Part shown: positions 6,368-14,683 of the stretch, piece by piece | Layout of the letters: each line of letters opens with the position of its first letter | Numbering within the stretch: the first letter of the stretch is position 1 | Assembly (NCBI RefSeq): GCF_003432035.1 | Contig: NZ_QOHO01000007.1 | Span: 1-50,515 of the forward strand | Length of the DNA stretch: 50,515 nucleotides | Direction: 5' to 3' | Source of the DNA: Lacrimispora amygdalina | Lineage (GTDB): Bacteria > Bacillota > Clostridia > Lachnospirales > Lachnospiraceae | Notes under the pieces: generated by a model | The model's input: only the letters and a program-made list of their open reading frames with translations | The model's database searches: none | What the model was told of the DNA's origin: nothing | Made by a program: the position numbers and the translations under genes

Positions 6368-8395
6368 CTAAATTTCTCTCAGTTTAAAAGTCTCCACCGC
6401 CTGTTTGAGTGACTGGGCAAGAGAATCCAGTTCCTCACTGGATGCAGAGCTTTCCTCGGCTGTAGCGGCGTTATTCTGCACAACTGTAGACACCTGGGAT
6501 AATCCCTGGTTAATTTCCTCCATTTCCTGCACCTGCTCTTTTGATGCCAGGGCGATTTCCTGAATAATGTCGTCTATCAGACCTGCTTTTTCTTCCACCA
6601 CCTTTAGAATTTCCGCAGACTGGTCAGCCAGTTTTCCTCCCTCTGAAATCGTAGTAACGGAATAACCGATCAAATCTGCGGTCTGCTTGGCAGCCTCTGC
6701 GGATTTTGCCGCTAAATTACGTACTTCATCAGCCACTACTGCAAATCCCTTACCTGCTTCTCCTGCCCGAGCTGATTCCACGGCAGCGTTTAAAGCCAGG
6801 ATGTTGGTTTGAAATGCAATATCCTCAATTACCTTTGTAATATTTTTGATCTTCTCTGACGCCGCACCGATCTCTTTCATGGAGCGGTCCAGCTGACCCA
6901 TACATTCATTTCCTTCTCTGACCCCTGATACAGCTTCCTTTACAAATCTGGCCGCATTCTCAACCCGTTTAGCATTTTCCTCTGCCTGACCGGATACATT
7001 TGAAATAGAAGCATTTAATTCTTCCACAGTAGCCGCCTGCTCAGCAGCCCCTGTTGCAAGGGACTGGGAAGCGCCGGATATCTGCCTTGAGCCTTCCGCC
7101 ACCTGATCAGAAGATACACGGATATTTCCTAAAACCGAATTCAGATTAAGAATAATTCCTCTTAAGGAATCCTTTATCTGGACAAAATCTCCCTTGTAAT
7201 CCTGGTTTACGCTGACCGTACAGTCCCCTTTTTCCAGACTGGAGAGTATGACCGAAATTTCATTAATATAGCTGTTTAATGTGAAAACTGTACCTGTAAA
7301 TGATTTGGAAAGTGTCTCAAGTTCATTGCCTGTATTGAACTGGGGAACTGGAGAATGAAGATCTCCTTCTTCCAGAAGCCGGATCCTGTTAACCAGATTT
7401 AAAACAGGTTCAACGATGGGTTTTGCAATACGGAAGGCAATGACAAATGACAGGATGACCATAATCAGAGTGATCACCATGGTATTAAAAATGGAGGAGC
7501 GAAAGCTTGACATCATCTCTGATTCCTTTGTCACCACACCGATGGACCAGCCGTCTGTGCCCTTTATTGGAGTATAGCCTGTGGTCATATTTACTCCTTT
7601 GAAATTCACGGTCTGGATTCCTGTCTTTCCTGCTATCATATCTTTCATCTCATCGGATGTTCCCTGGTAGTTCTTATCTGTTTTTGCCATTTCAATGTAG
7701 TTTGTCTGATCTTTCACCCGGTCTCTGTTTTTGTGGGCGATAATTTTTCCCTCTTTATCAATAATAAATCCGTAACCGGATTTGCCGACCGCTACACCAT
7801 CAATCATTGTGCTGAAGGTATCAGAATCCAGAGTTGCAATGACGATTCCGTTATAATTTCCGCTCTTTACCTTCGCAGATACAACCAGTACGGTTTTGCC
7901 GGTTACTTTGCTCACAATTGTTGATGAAATATATGTATTTCCTCCAATGGACTGCTTAAAATACTCCCGTTCGCTTGCATCCCCTCCGTCGCTGGTTTTC
8001 CCGTCGGCACCTGCAATGGAAAGTGTTGCAAATCCGTTGTCTTTTGCAATCCGGGCCAGTAACTGGGTTCTCTGATCCGAACTTAAGGATGGATCTGTAA
8101 TCTCCGGATTCTGTGCAATAAATTCAATTCTCGCTCTGTAGAGATTAATGTAATTTTCCACTGACTGACTATAGGCAGTGGCACATTCCGTCAGACGAAG
8201 CTTTATATTAGCCTTGGCATCCCGGTAAAACATCATGCCGTTCATCAATCCGTAGATGGCTGATATGGAAACTGCCATACCGATGATTCCAAAAAGAAGC
8301 CTTCTCTTAATTGACTTGTTTTTCATTGTATTTTTAATTTTTCCACCGATTGAACTCTTTTGTTTCAATGTTTTCCTGTTCTCTTTTTCCATCAT
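6368..8395 (-). CDS. Methyl-accepting chemotaxis protein with extracellular Cache sensor
   Basis: A 675-residue transmembrane chemoreceptor. A basic N-terminus precedes helix 1 (LLFGIIGMAVSISAIYG), then an extracellular domain of about 245 residues of dCache type (YGFIIDKEGKIIAHKN and TGYTPIKGTDGWSIGVVT motifs), helix 2 (MVITLIMVILSFVIAF), a HAMP linker, and the long coiled signalling domain with the canonical hairpin FQTNILALNAAVESARAGEA. It should sense a small extracellular ligand and signal to CheA/CheW, none of which is encoded here. It ends FKLREI, so it lacks a C-terminal CheR-tethering pentapeptide. The start may be either of two adjacent ATGs (8395 or 8392) behind AAGGGG. Confidence 0.93.
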   Translation of the reverse strand: MMEKENRKTLKQKSSIGGKIKNTMKNKSIKRRLLFGIIGMAVSISAIYGLMNGMMFYRDAKANIKLRLTECATAYSQSVENYINLYRARIEFIAQNPEITDPSLSSDQRTQLLARIAKDNGFATLSIAGADGKTSDGGDASEREYFKQSIGGNTYISSTIVSKVTGKTVLVVSAKVKSGNYNGIVIATLDSDTFSTMIDGVAVGKSGYGFIIDKEGKIIAHKNRDRVKDQTNYIEMAKTDKNYQGTSDEMKDMIAGKTGIQTVNFKGVNMTTGYTPIKGTDGWSIGVVTKESEMMSSFRSSIFNTMVITLIMVILSFVIAFRIAKPIVEPVLNLVNRIRLLEEGDLHSPVPQFNTGNELETLSKSFTGTVFTLNSYINEISVILSSLEKGDCTVSVNQDYKGDFVQIKDSLRGIILNLNSVLGNIRVSSDQVAEGSRQISGASQSLATGAAEQAATVEELNASISNVSGQAEENAKRVENAARFVKEAVSGVREGNECMGQLDRSMKEIGAASEKIKNITKVIEDIAFQTNILALNAAVESARAGEAGKGFAVVADEVRNLAAKSAEAAKQTADLIGYSVTTISEGGKLADQSAEILKVVEEKAGLIDDIIQEIALASKEQVQEMEEINQGLSQVSTVVQNNAATAEESSASSEELDSLAQSLKQAVETFKLREI

Positions 8396-8410
8396 ATTGC
8401 CCCTTCTTCT

Positions 8411-9703
8411 TTATTCTTTTGAGTATTCTCCATCCCTCCATCCAATCAGTACATTGATCACAGTGGGAATGATGAGTGTAAATAAATTAATATAGGATAC
8501 CAGCGTAAGCCCTTTGGAAACAAGGCTGGTAAGCCCGACCTGTGATACCCCCCAGGTCAATATAATATAGAACAATGTAAGTAAAGCCCCTCTTTTGTTT
8601 CTCTTTAAATTAGCAGTTTCCGGGTCTTCTCCTGTTTTTTTCTGATACCAGTTGAGCACGCGGTCATTAAAGCCCTGGGCGTAATTGATGGCTGTGGAAA
8701 TTGTGGCAAAAAATATGGAAATGGTAATGAGCGTCAGTAAAACCGCTTTCATCTGCTCACCGCCAAAGCCGTTTTTCACCACCAAAATGGTATACACCGC
8801 TTTTCCTGCTTTCCAGCCTTCCAGCACTTCTGAATAATTGGAAGCTAAATTGACCACTGTCATCTCAAGAAAAATCCAGTTTAAAATGACAGAAAGAACC
8901 ACTGCCCAGCGCAGAGTGCTTTTATTCTTAAAAATCTGTGCATGATTTACATAAGCCCCAAAGCCGCCAAGATTCTGACCGGAAAATATATAAGCCCAGC
9001 AAAGGGCAGTCAGAAGATAGCTCAAAAAGCTTCCGGCTCCTGATGCGATTGACTTATTTAAGGAATCTCCCATCACTCCCAGTTCTCTTGTCAATCTGCC
9101 GCCGTTCAAGTTATAGAAAAGATTGGGAACATGAATTGCCAGTAAAGTAACAAAAATAACTGCACTCATGAAAACCGCGTTTTTCCTGACCAGACCTGCC
9201 CCCTTCATGCAGAGGAGAAACATGATGATACCAACGGCAAAGGTTGTAAGCAGATAAGGCATTCCGGACAGTTCTGCCAGCGCAGATCCGGAAGAGGAAT
9301 AGGCAAGAGCCATGCAAACGATCAACAGCCAGTTAAAATTAAACTCGTACACAATCTGCATTGGTTTTGCAAGCCTGCCTCCAAAGAAGCGGGAACCGTA
9401 TTTTTTCAGAAACTCCCCATAGTCAAAGGCCTTGAAATCCATTGCAAATTTCATAAAGAAATAGATGATGAAGCAGTTGATTGCCGCTACCACAAGCGGC
9501 ATAAACAGACAGAAATAAGACTGTGTTACTTTAGGAAGCATTCCGTAAAACCCCGTATTCATAAAAAAATAGGACCAGGGTGTGGAACCGGCGGCAAATC
9601 CTCCCCCGCACTGGGAACTGAATGCAATGGAAACAAATACAATTACCGTTTTCCAGTCTACCGCACTGGATTGATTTCTATAAACTGCTTTTCCGGTGCT
9701 CAT
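8411..9703 (-). CDS. YkvI-family membrane transporter (APC/LeuT-like)
   Basis: A 430-residue polytopic membrane protein with about ten to twelve helices. The N-terminal FVSIAFSSQCGGGFAAGST segment contains the unwound Gly-rich helix 1 typical of LeuT-fold carriers, and the whole looks like the YkvI family, whose substrate is unknown. The true start is ATG 9703, preceded by AGGAGG eight bases upstream; a longer frame exists but reads through the promoter region. It lies 15 bases upstream of the chemoreceptor gene on the same strand, so the two may be co-transcribed and could concern the same compound. Family call moderately sure, substrate unknown. Confidence 0.75.
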   Translation of the reverse strand: MSTGKAVYRNQSSAVDWKTVIVFVSIAFSSQCGGGFAAGSTPWSYFFMNTGFYGMLPKVTQSYFCLFMPLVVAAINCFIIYFFMKFAMDFKAFDYGEFLKKYGSRFFGGRLAKPMQIVYEFNFNWLLIVCMALAYSSSGSALAELSGMPYLLTTFAVGIIMFLLCMKGAGLVRKNAVFMSAVIFVTLLAIHVPNLFYNLNGGRLTRELGVMGDSLNKSIASGAGSFLSYLLTALCWAYIFSGQNLGGFGAYVNHAQIFKNKSTLRWAVVLSVILNWIFLEMTVVNLASNYSEVLEGWKAGKAVYTILVVKNGFGGEQMKAVLLTLITISIFFATISTAINYAQGFNDRVLNWYQKKTGEDPETANLKRNKRGALLTLFYIILTWGVSQVGLTSLVSKGLTLVSYINLFTLIIPTVINVLIGWRDGEYSKE

Positions 9704-9790
9704 GATACCATCCTCCTCTTCATTATGACGACCCAGTGTCTCTTTCATCCCAAAAGTCGATCTATGTCGTTTTTTTAACAATATAGTCAT

Positions 9791-9820
9791 ATTATAAGTC
9801 ATGTATGAAATAACATCCAA
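9791..9820 (-). promoter_or_regulatory. Promoter for the YkvI-like transporter
   Basis: Minus strand TTGGAT (9815-9820), 18-base spacer, perfect TATAAT (9791-9796), giving a leader of about 80 bases before ATG 9703. The same TTGGAT-18-TATAAT layout recurs before the acyl-CoA operon. Confidence 0.5.
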
Positions 9821-9957
9821 TCGATCAATCCTATGTGTAAAAGCTGATTGATAGTTTTTAACCATATGTTTATTTACTGCTTGTATCCTGCCGGAAAAGT
9901 ATGATATATTGCAGAAAGTACGAACAACATTCCCAGTTTAAGAAGGAGGAAGACCAA

Positions 9958-10356
9958 ATGCGGGAAGAAATTATGGAAGGAATCAGGCGTCACATCCTCC
10001 CTTTAAGCGGCGTGGAGAATGCAAGTCTTTTAGAAGTATGGCCCGGACACTCAAAAATTTCCATAGACATTACAGAAAGTGCACTGAATCTGTATGGAAA
10101 TCTCCATGGAGGCTTTATCTTTACACTCTGTGACATCACATCGGGTATGGCTGCTTATGCTTACGAGTACGCCAATGTCACACAGCATGGAAACATCGAT
10201 TTTTTAAAGGGAATCAGCTCCGGTCTGATATTTGTAGAGTCCAATGCCATTCATAAGGGAAGCCGTTCTGTGGTAAACAGAGTGGAGGTCACTTCCTCGG
10301 AAGGTACGCTTCTGGCCGCGGGTACCTTTACCATGTACCTGCTTTCTGCTCTTTAA
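9958..10356 (+). CDS. PaaI-type hotdog thioesterase
   Basis: A 132-residue single-domain hotdog protein. The motif NLHGGFIFTLCDITSGMAA carries the family's HGG-x(5)-D signature, and HGNIDFLKG and the beta strands after it match the PaaI acyl-CoA thioesterase family. It would hydrolyse small or aromatic acyl-CoA thioesters in the cytoplasm. The ATG at 9958 is chosen because GGAGG lies eight bases upstream. It is transcribed alone, divergently from the transporter gene, and ends in a terminator shared with the convergent NlpC gene. Substrate not predictable. Confidence 0.85.
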   Translation: MREEIMEGIRRHILPLSGVENASLLEVWPGHSKISIDITESALNLYGNLHGGFIFTLCDITSGMAAYAYEYANVTQHGNIDFLKGISSGLIFVESNAIHKGSRSVVNRVEVTSSEGTLLAAGTFTMYLLSAL

Positions 10357-10360
10357 GCAA

Positions 10361-10399
10361 AAAAAAACGTATGAGGCTGTTATCCTCAATACGTTTTTT
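10361..10399. terminator. Bidirectional terminator between PaaI and NlpC genes
   Basis: AACGTATGAGG and CCTCAATACGTT form a hairpin flanked by an A run on one side and a T run on the other. It can end transcription from both converging genes. Confidence 0.85.
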
Positions 10400-10401
10400 C
10401 T

Positions 10402-10938
10402 CTACTGGTTTAAAATTCTTCTCACCGACTGAACCGGCTGGAAATCCACATTGGATATCTTAATACCATCTTCCGGACCGCTGGCATGAATCAGCTGGCC
10501 ATTGCCGATATAAATCCCGATGTGTCCTGTATATGTAATAAGGTCTCCTGGTCTGGCATTTTCAATACCGCCTGCATCCACTCCTGCTGCTGCCTGATCC
10601 TGTGAGGTTCTTGGAAGATTAATTCCGAAATTTTTATAAACGCTCTGTACAAAACCGGAGCAGTCCGCTCCTTCTGTCAGGCTTGTCCCTCCGTACCGGT
10701 AGGGATTTCCTAAAAATTGTTTTGCATATGACACTACCTGATCCGCTGCAGCAGACGGACCGGCTGAAGCAGGTCCGTTCATTCCGGCTCCCGGACCGTT
10801 AACAGTATTTATAACAAGAGGCTCTACCAGAGGAATTCCCCCGTTTGTCAAAGCAGTGTCAGCCTTTGCCGGAAAGCTGGCCAAACCTGCCATCATAAGT
10901 CCTGTGAATAAAACCGTAATCAATGTTTTCTTATGCAT
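10402..10938 (-). CDS. Secreted NlpC/P60 (C40) cell-wall endopeptidase
   Basis: A 178-residue exported protein with a signal peptide (KKTLITVLFTGLMMAGLASF, then AKA), a Gly/Pro/Ala-rich linker and a C-terminal NlpC/P60 domain. The catalytic Cys is in GADCSGFVQSVY, the His in YTGHIGIYIGNG and a third polar residue in LIHASG. It should cleave peptidoglycan stem peptides outside the cell. No SH3 or other wall-binding domain is present. A ribosome site (AGGAGAAG) precedes the ATG. Transcribed downstream of the DUF3877 gene with a 20-base gap. Confidence 0.9.
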   Translation of the reverse strand: MHKKTLITVLFTGLMMAGLASFPAKADTALTNGGIPLVEPLVINTVNGPGAGMNGPASAGPSAAADQVVSYAKQFLGNPYRYGGTSLTEGADCSGFVQSVYKNFGINLPRTSQDQAAAGVDAGGIENARPGDLITYTGHIGIYIGNGQLIHASGPEDGIKISNVDFQPVQSVRRILNQ

Positions 10939-10958
10939 GGTTTACTTCTCCTGTGGTT

Positions 10959-11495
10959 TTATAATCCCATATCTTTCACGTCTTCTGACAGAAATCTGTG
11001 GTATGTCCCATGGTTTTCATGGAATTTAATAAAATATCGGTAAGAATCAATGGCGGAATCTTTAAAATACAGAATGAAATCACATTCTTCCCCGTCACAG
11101 CTTTCACAGACATAGTCACCGTCTGAATACCTGGAAAACACGTTTTTAATGTCTTCCAGCTGTACACCAGGCTTTTCAATCGTCTCAATAAATTCTCTCA
11201 AAAATCCGTTTTCTTCTATCTGTTCACTGACGTATTGTACGCCTTTTGGAGGAATCAGAAAACAGAACCGCTCCTGGCTTCTGGTAATTTTAATTTCTCC
11301 CAGCCGGTCTTTTACATACGCCTTAAATTCCTTCAGTGCTGTTTTTATTTCGTCTTCCGAATCCCCTGCTTTGAGGATTCTAAGCAGTGCTTTTTCCGGA
11401 TAATAAAAACGAATGGCTTCCTTTTCATATCCCAGTTTCATCTGTACTTCCTTAATTGAATTAATGAGCATCCGCTCCAGAGCAGCATACTGCAT
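10959..11495 (-). CDS. DUF3877-like uncharacterised protein
   Basis: A 178-residue soluble protein beginning MQYAALERMLINSIKEVQ. It resembles DUF3877, a Lachnospiraceae family with no known function. Notable features are a KITRSQERFCFLIPPKG segment and an acidic Cys-containing YVCESCDGEECDF motif that could bind metal. The C-terminus YHRFLSEDVKDMGL is well conserved in my memory of the family. AAAGGAG precedes ATG 11495. It sits between the aspartoacylase pair and the NlpC gene on the same strand. No function is proposed. Confidence 0.6.
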   Translation of the reverse strand: MQYAALERMLINSIKEVQMKLGYEKEAIRFYYPEKALLRILKAGDSEDEIKTALKEFKAYVKDRLGEIKITRSQERFCFLIPPKGVQYVSEQIEENGFLREFIETIEKPGVQLEDIKNVFSRYSDGDYVCESCDGEECDFILYFKDSAIDSYRYFIKFHENHGTYHRFLSEDVKDMGL

Positions 11496-11526
11496 GTCCG
11501 CTCTCCTTTCCATGCGTTACGGCACA

Positions 11527-12462
11527 TTATTCATGAAGCCGCCGTATAATTTTAAAGATAATACCCCCTTCGGTAACGAATGGCTGGGAATGGGAAAAAA
11601 ATACGATTCCTTCTGTGGGTGCAAGAATCTGGCTTATAATCTCTCCCTCATAAGGGTCCAGGATATCTGCCAGAATCTCCCCCCTGCTCACTTCCTCGCC
11701 CGGCTTTACGTGGGGGCGGTAAATACCGGCACAGTCTGTCCTTACACTGGATAAATCGCTTTCATGAAGAACCGTGGCAATATAGCCGCTGTGACTGGTG
11801 TAGCGCACCATTCCCATACGGGTTAAAAACCGCAGTACAGAAGCTACCGCCATACGGGCAGAGGGTTCGTCAATCTGATCCGTTCCGCTGGTATAGATGG
11901 AGAATGCACTGGTATTCTTTAACTGCCAGTTATAATTCAGTGTCGCCTTATCAAATGGCTTGGCATCCCGGACCACCACATAGGGAAGTCCAAAGAGATT
12001 AGCCAGACTTGGATTCTGATATCCGGTATCCATCATACGCACATGGGGTACGAAATTGCCGGGTATATAAAAGCTGGTAAACTGGATTCCATAGCTGTAT
12101 TCTTTCACTGCATCAAAAATCCCCGCCGCAATTCGTTTGGTGGTTTCTCCGCTTCCGTCACCGGGATACATACGGTTGATGTCCGAATCGTCCGTCGGCC
12201 AGAACCGTTTTCCAACATTAAAGGAAGCTGTATTCACAGTAGGGATGACCATAATCTCGTTTCCTTTAATTATGGCTCCCCGCTCTTCCAGTTCCTTTAG
12301 CTGTCTGATTAACTGGGAACAGATATAGAGCTGCTGTACCTCATTGCCTCTGCATGCACCTACAATACACGCCGACTTTTCCCCTTTGCCGAAATGATAG
12401 CCATACAGATTCATATCGTCCCTGTAAAGATTCTTCAGTGTGAAAATGGTCTCTTTCCTCAT
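11527..12462 (-). CDS. Degenerate succinylglutamate desuccinylase/aspartoacylase-family protein
   Basis: A 311-residue protein with the overall aspartoacylase-like layout (M14-type fold, then a beta-rich C-terminal domain with PGEEVSRGEILADILDPYEG). The conserved DINRMYPGD motif is kept near residues 94-102. The expected HGxE zinc motif reads CRGNE (Arg38 for His, Glu41 retained), the expected DLH reads IQF (Phe128), and the expected catalytic Glu in VVEMG reads VVRDA (Arg165). Hydrolase activity is therefore unlikely. It overlaps its intact paralog by 4 bases, suggesting coupled expression and perhaps a heterodimeric partner or binding role. Otherwise intact, so not an obvious pseudogene. 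Confidence 0.8.
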   Translation of the reverse strand: MRKETIFTLKNLYRDDMNLYGYHFGKGEKSACIVGACRGNEVQQLYICSQLIRQLKELEERGAIIKGNEIMVIPTVNTASFNVGKRFWPTDDSDINRMYPGDGSGETTKRIAAGIFDAVKEYSYGIQFTSFYIPGNFVPHVRMMDTGYQNPSLANLFGLPYVVVRDAKPFDKATLNYNWQLKNTSAFSIYTSGTDQIDEPSARMAVASVLRFLTRMGMVRYTSHSGYIATVLHESDLSSVRTDCAGIYRPHVKPGEEVSRGEILADILDPYEGEIISQILAPTEGIVFFSHSQPFVTEGGIIFKIIRRLHE

Positions 12463-13397
12463 ACCTGTTCCCCTCCCAGCACCCGCGCAAGCAGTGATCC
12501 TGCCGATACCACCGGATATTCCCTGAGAGTAAATACCAGTCCGTCTATGGGGGAAACCACTTCTTCCAGAATCGTTCCGGTCAGTGGATTTAATATCTGT
12601 CCAATGGGCTGGTTCTCCCTTACCGTACCAAGATGCTCCACCAGAGGCATAAATATACCCGGACTTTCCGCATGCAGAAGTCCAAGATCCCGGTTAAAGG
12701 AAATCATGGGCTCTTTGGGGACGATGGTTTCACCGGTCCAGATTCCCAGCTCCTTCATCAGGCAGAGAAGCCCTTCTGTCAGCTGCTTTCCATAGCTTTT
12801 TGTGATCCGCATTCCCACTCCCATTTCAACCACAAAGGTAGGAACTCCAATGCTGTTTAAACCATGGGACAGGGTGGAATCCAGCACTACGGCATTCTCA
12901 TAAACCCAGACCAGATCCACATTCATCAGCTTTGCATATCCAATGAGCTTCTCTGCATAGGCCTCACTCATACGGACCTGTGGTATCTCTCTTAAAAAGA
13001 TGTTACTGGCATGTAAATCCACACAAAAATCAGAACCGGAAATATCAGACATGATCTCAGAAGCTATGTGTTCCGAAACAGCTCCCTCCTCATCACCTGG
13101 AAATATACGGTTCATATCAATGTCATACCCGGGCAGGCCTCTGGTAATCGAATCAATTCCAAGTGGGTTAAGCGCCGGATAAATATCCACAATTCCTTTT
13201 AAAAACTCCCTGTTTTCCCTAAGAATGCGGTTAATTTCATAACATACAAACTGGCCTTCCAGCTCGTCCCCATGAACTCCGGTGACAATACTGATCCGCT
13301 TTTCTTTACCGGTCACTGTCTCAGGCTCTAATCTGTTTTTATATATGTTCCAGCTTTCTCCTACAGGCAAACCTACGGATGCAACTGTTTTTATCAT
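12459..13397 (-). CDS. Succinylglutamate desuccinylase/aspartoacylase-family zinc hydrolase
   Basis: A 312-residue enzyme with complete catalytic motifs: TGVHGDELEG (His42, Glu45), MNRIFPGD, CVDLHASN (His129) and PTFVVEMG with the catalytic Glu. A C-terminal beta domain (ENQPIGQILNPLTG) resembles lipoyl-type barrels. Family members remove acyl groups from N-acylated amino acids or related amides; the substrate is not evident. The ATG at 13397 is preferred, with AAGGGTGAT upstream; ATG 13406 is possible. First of a pair with the degenerate paralog. Confidence 0.85.
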   Translation of the reverse strand: MIKTVASVGLPVGESWNIYKNRLEPETVTGKEKRISIVTGVHGDELEGQFVCYEINRILRENREFLKGIVDIYPALNPLGIDSITRGLPGYDIDMNRIFPGDEEGAVSEHIASEIMSDISGSDFCVDLHASNIFLREIPQVRMSEAYAEKLIGYAKLMNVDLVWVYENAVVLDSTLSHGLNSIGVPTFVVEMGVGMRITKSYGKQLTEGLLCLMKELGIWTGETIVPKEPMISFNRDLGLLHAESPGIFMPLVEHLGTVRENQPIGQILNPLTGTILEEVVSPIDGLVFTLREYPVVSAGSLLARVLGGEQV

Positions 13398-13414
13398 ATT
13401 TTTCATCACCCTTG

Positions 13415-13459
13415 TTCTTATACTTTATTACATTATAAGAATAAATCAGCATGATTCAA
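13415..13459 (-). promoter_or_regulatory. Promoter and inverted repeat before the aspartoacylase pair
   Basis: Minus strand TTGAAT (13454-13459), 16-base spacer, TATAAT (13432-13437). An 8-bp perfect inverted repeat, TTCTTATA (13415-13422) and TATAAGAA (13434-13441), spans the -10 and start region and could be an operator. The promoter overlaps the last codons of the preceding gene. Confidence 0.45.
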
Positions 13460-14070
13460 ACGTCAAGCAATTCCTGCCTGATGGCTTCCTCCTTTTTTAT
13501 CTGAATGAACATCCCATCCACCACTTTTGCCCCCGGCGAAAGAACCTCCTGTCCGGATATCACCAGACCCCCATCAAACCATTTTTTAATCTGGCTCCTG
13601 GATACTTTAAGCTCTCCTGCAAGCAGTGCATCTGCCCTCAGCTTAAGCCCGGACGGATTTTTTATCTGTATCTCCATATATGCAGTCTCATCAACCGGTT
13701 CGACTGTTCCTGTCTCAAGAATATGATACCCGGTTTTTATTTCCGCAATTTCCGCTTTGTTTTTTATAAACAGTTCCCTGTCACTTCCATAGCCGGCTGC
13801 CAGCCGGGGGCTGTTGCTTAAAAATCCTTCATACTCCGTTTTATTTATGTTCTCTTTATTTGCCCGCTCAATAATGGTCATATTCCAGGAAGTATCACAA
13901 TGACTGCAGCGGTAAATCAGCCATACATCAAGCAGTTTTCCATTGGCGTTCACCCTGAATTTTCCGCTGTTTTGAAATTCCGTTTTTTCTTTGCATTTTG
14001 GGCACCTTCTTATGACAGCGGGCAGCTGGTCGGGAACAATCAGCCACAGCTTCCGTAAATTACGATTCAT
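13456..14070 (-). CDS. DUF1062-like protein with zinc ribbon and S4-like C-terminus
   Basis: A 204-residue protein. The N-terminal half has a four-cysteine zinc-ribbon pattern (CPKCKEK, then YRCSHCDTSWN). The C-terminal half (LKVSRSQIKKWFDGGLV and a SPGAKVVDG turn) resembles an S4-type RNA-binding module. This matches DUF1062, an uncharacterised family; RNA binding is an inference from the S4-like part. GGAGG four to five bases before ATG 14070 fixes the start. Confidence 0.7.
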   Translation of the reverse strand: MNRNLRKLWLIVPDQLPAVIRRCPKCKEKTEFQNSGKFRVNANGKLLDVWLIYRCSHCDTSWNMTIIERANKENINKTEYEGFLSNSPRLAAGYGSDRELFIKNKAEIAEIKTGYHILETGTVEPVDETAYMEIQIKNPSGLKLRADALLAGELKVSRSQIKKWFDGGLVISGQEVLSPGAKVVDGMFIQIKKEEAIRQELLDV

Positions 14071-14174
14071 ATCTTCCTCCATGTTGTTGTCTTTACGGAT
14101 AACTCTACTATGAACCGTGCCGCCTTCCCACCTCACTTTCGTTTATGAAATAAAAAAAAGGCAGCGCATCATTG

Positions 14175-14465
14175 TTATGACACACCGCCTGTATCCTTTT
14201 TCTTTTCCTGGAGTACGATCCTTTGAATACTCTTCTCTGACAGGTAATAACGCTCTGCCAGAATCCTTACACAAAATCCGGATACATAATCTTTGTAAAT
14301 GGAACGGTCCCGGCGTTTCCGCTCTTCTCTGGCTCCGGTCCCTTCACCCCAGGTTCTTTTGTTTTCCTGTTTTCTGGGGATATAGACATACTCCCCGTCA
14401 ATATAATTCTGAATCAGTTCCACCAGCTCTTCTGGCAGAATTTCATTGGCCTTCTGATAGCGCAT
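14175..14465 (-). CDS. CD3324-family small HTH protein
   Basis: A 96-residue basic protein beginning MRYQKANEILPEELVELIQ. The N-terminal helices, the YIDGEYVYIPRKQENKRTWGE segment split by short basic stretches, and the C-terminal LAERYYLSEKSIQRIVLQ helix-turn-helix match the CD3324 family, related to Mor-type activators. It is probably a DNA-binding regulator whose target is unknown. GGAGG lies four to five bases upstream of the ATG. The 200-base leader before it contains an extended -10 promoter, a short ORF and a hairpin. Confidence 0.72.
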   Translation of the reverse strand: MRYQKANEILPEELVELIQNYIDGEYVYIPRKQENKRTWGEGTGAREERKRRDRSIYKDYVSGFCVRILAERYYLSEKSIQRIVLQEKKKDTGGVS

Positions 14466-14535
14466 CGCTGCCTCCCAAACATATTTTCTGTCCGGAATAG
14501 CAAAGGCTGTACAATTACTTATAGTTTCACTGCAT

Positions 14536-14632
14536 AACCCGTGCTATGCAGTCTTTGAGGGTTCCATCATAAAATAACCCGCCTCCTTTTCAACACTCGT
14601 TTACCCGCCGTATCGTTTCCATTCTAGCACAG
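14536..14632 (-). promoter_or_regulatory. Leader of the CD3324 gene: promoter, mini-ORF and hairpin
   Basis: Minus strand: an extended -10 box (TGCTAGAAT, about 14620-14629) is followed by AAAGGAGG (14582-14589), a nine-codon ORF coding MMEPSKTA (14544-14570), and a CTGCATA/TATGCAG hairpin overlapping its stop codon. The hairpin has no T run, so it is not a classic terminator. The arrangement resembles a leader peptide but could be chance. Confidence 0.3.
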
Positions 14633-14683
14633 GTTTCCGAAAAAAAATACCTCATATTTGTTACAGATATAAAAATGATCACG

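Noticed and set aside
6345-6371. Eight-codon ORF on the plus strand after AAAGGGGG
   Set aside because: It is tiny, overlaps the chemoreceptor stop codon and faces away from any partner gene; chance is the simpler explanation.
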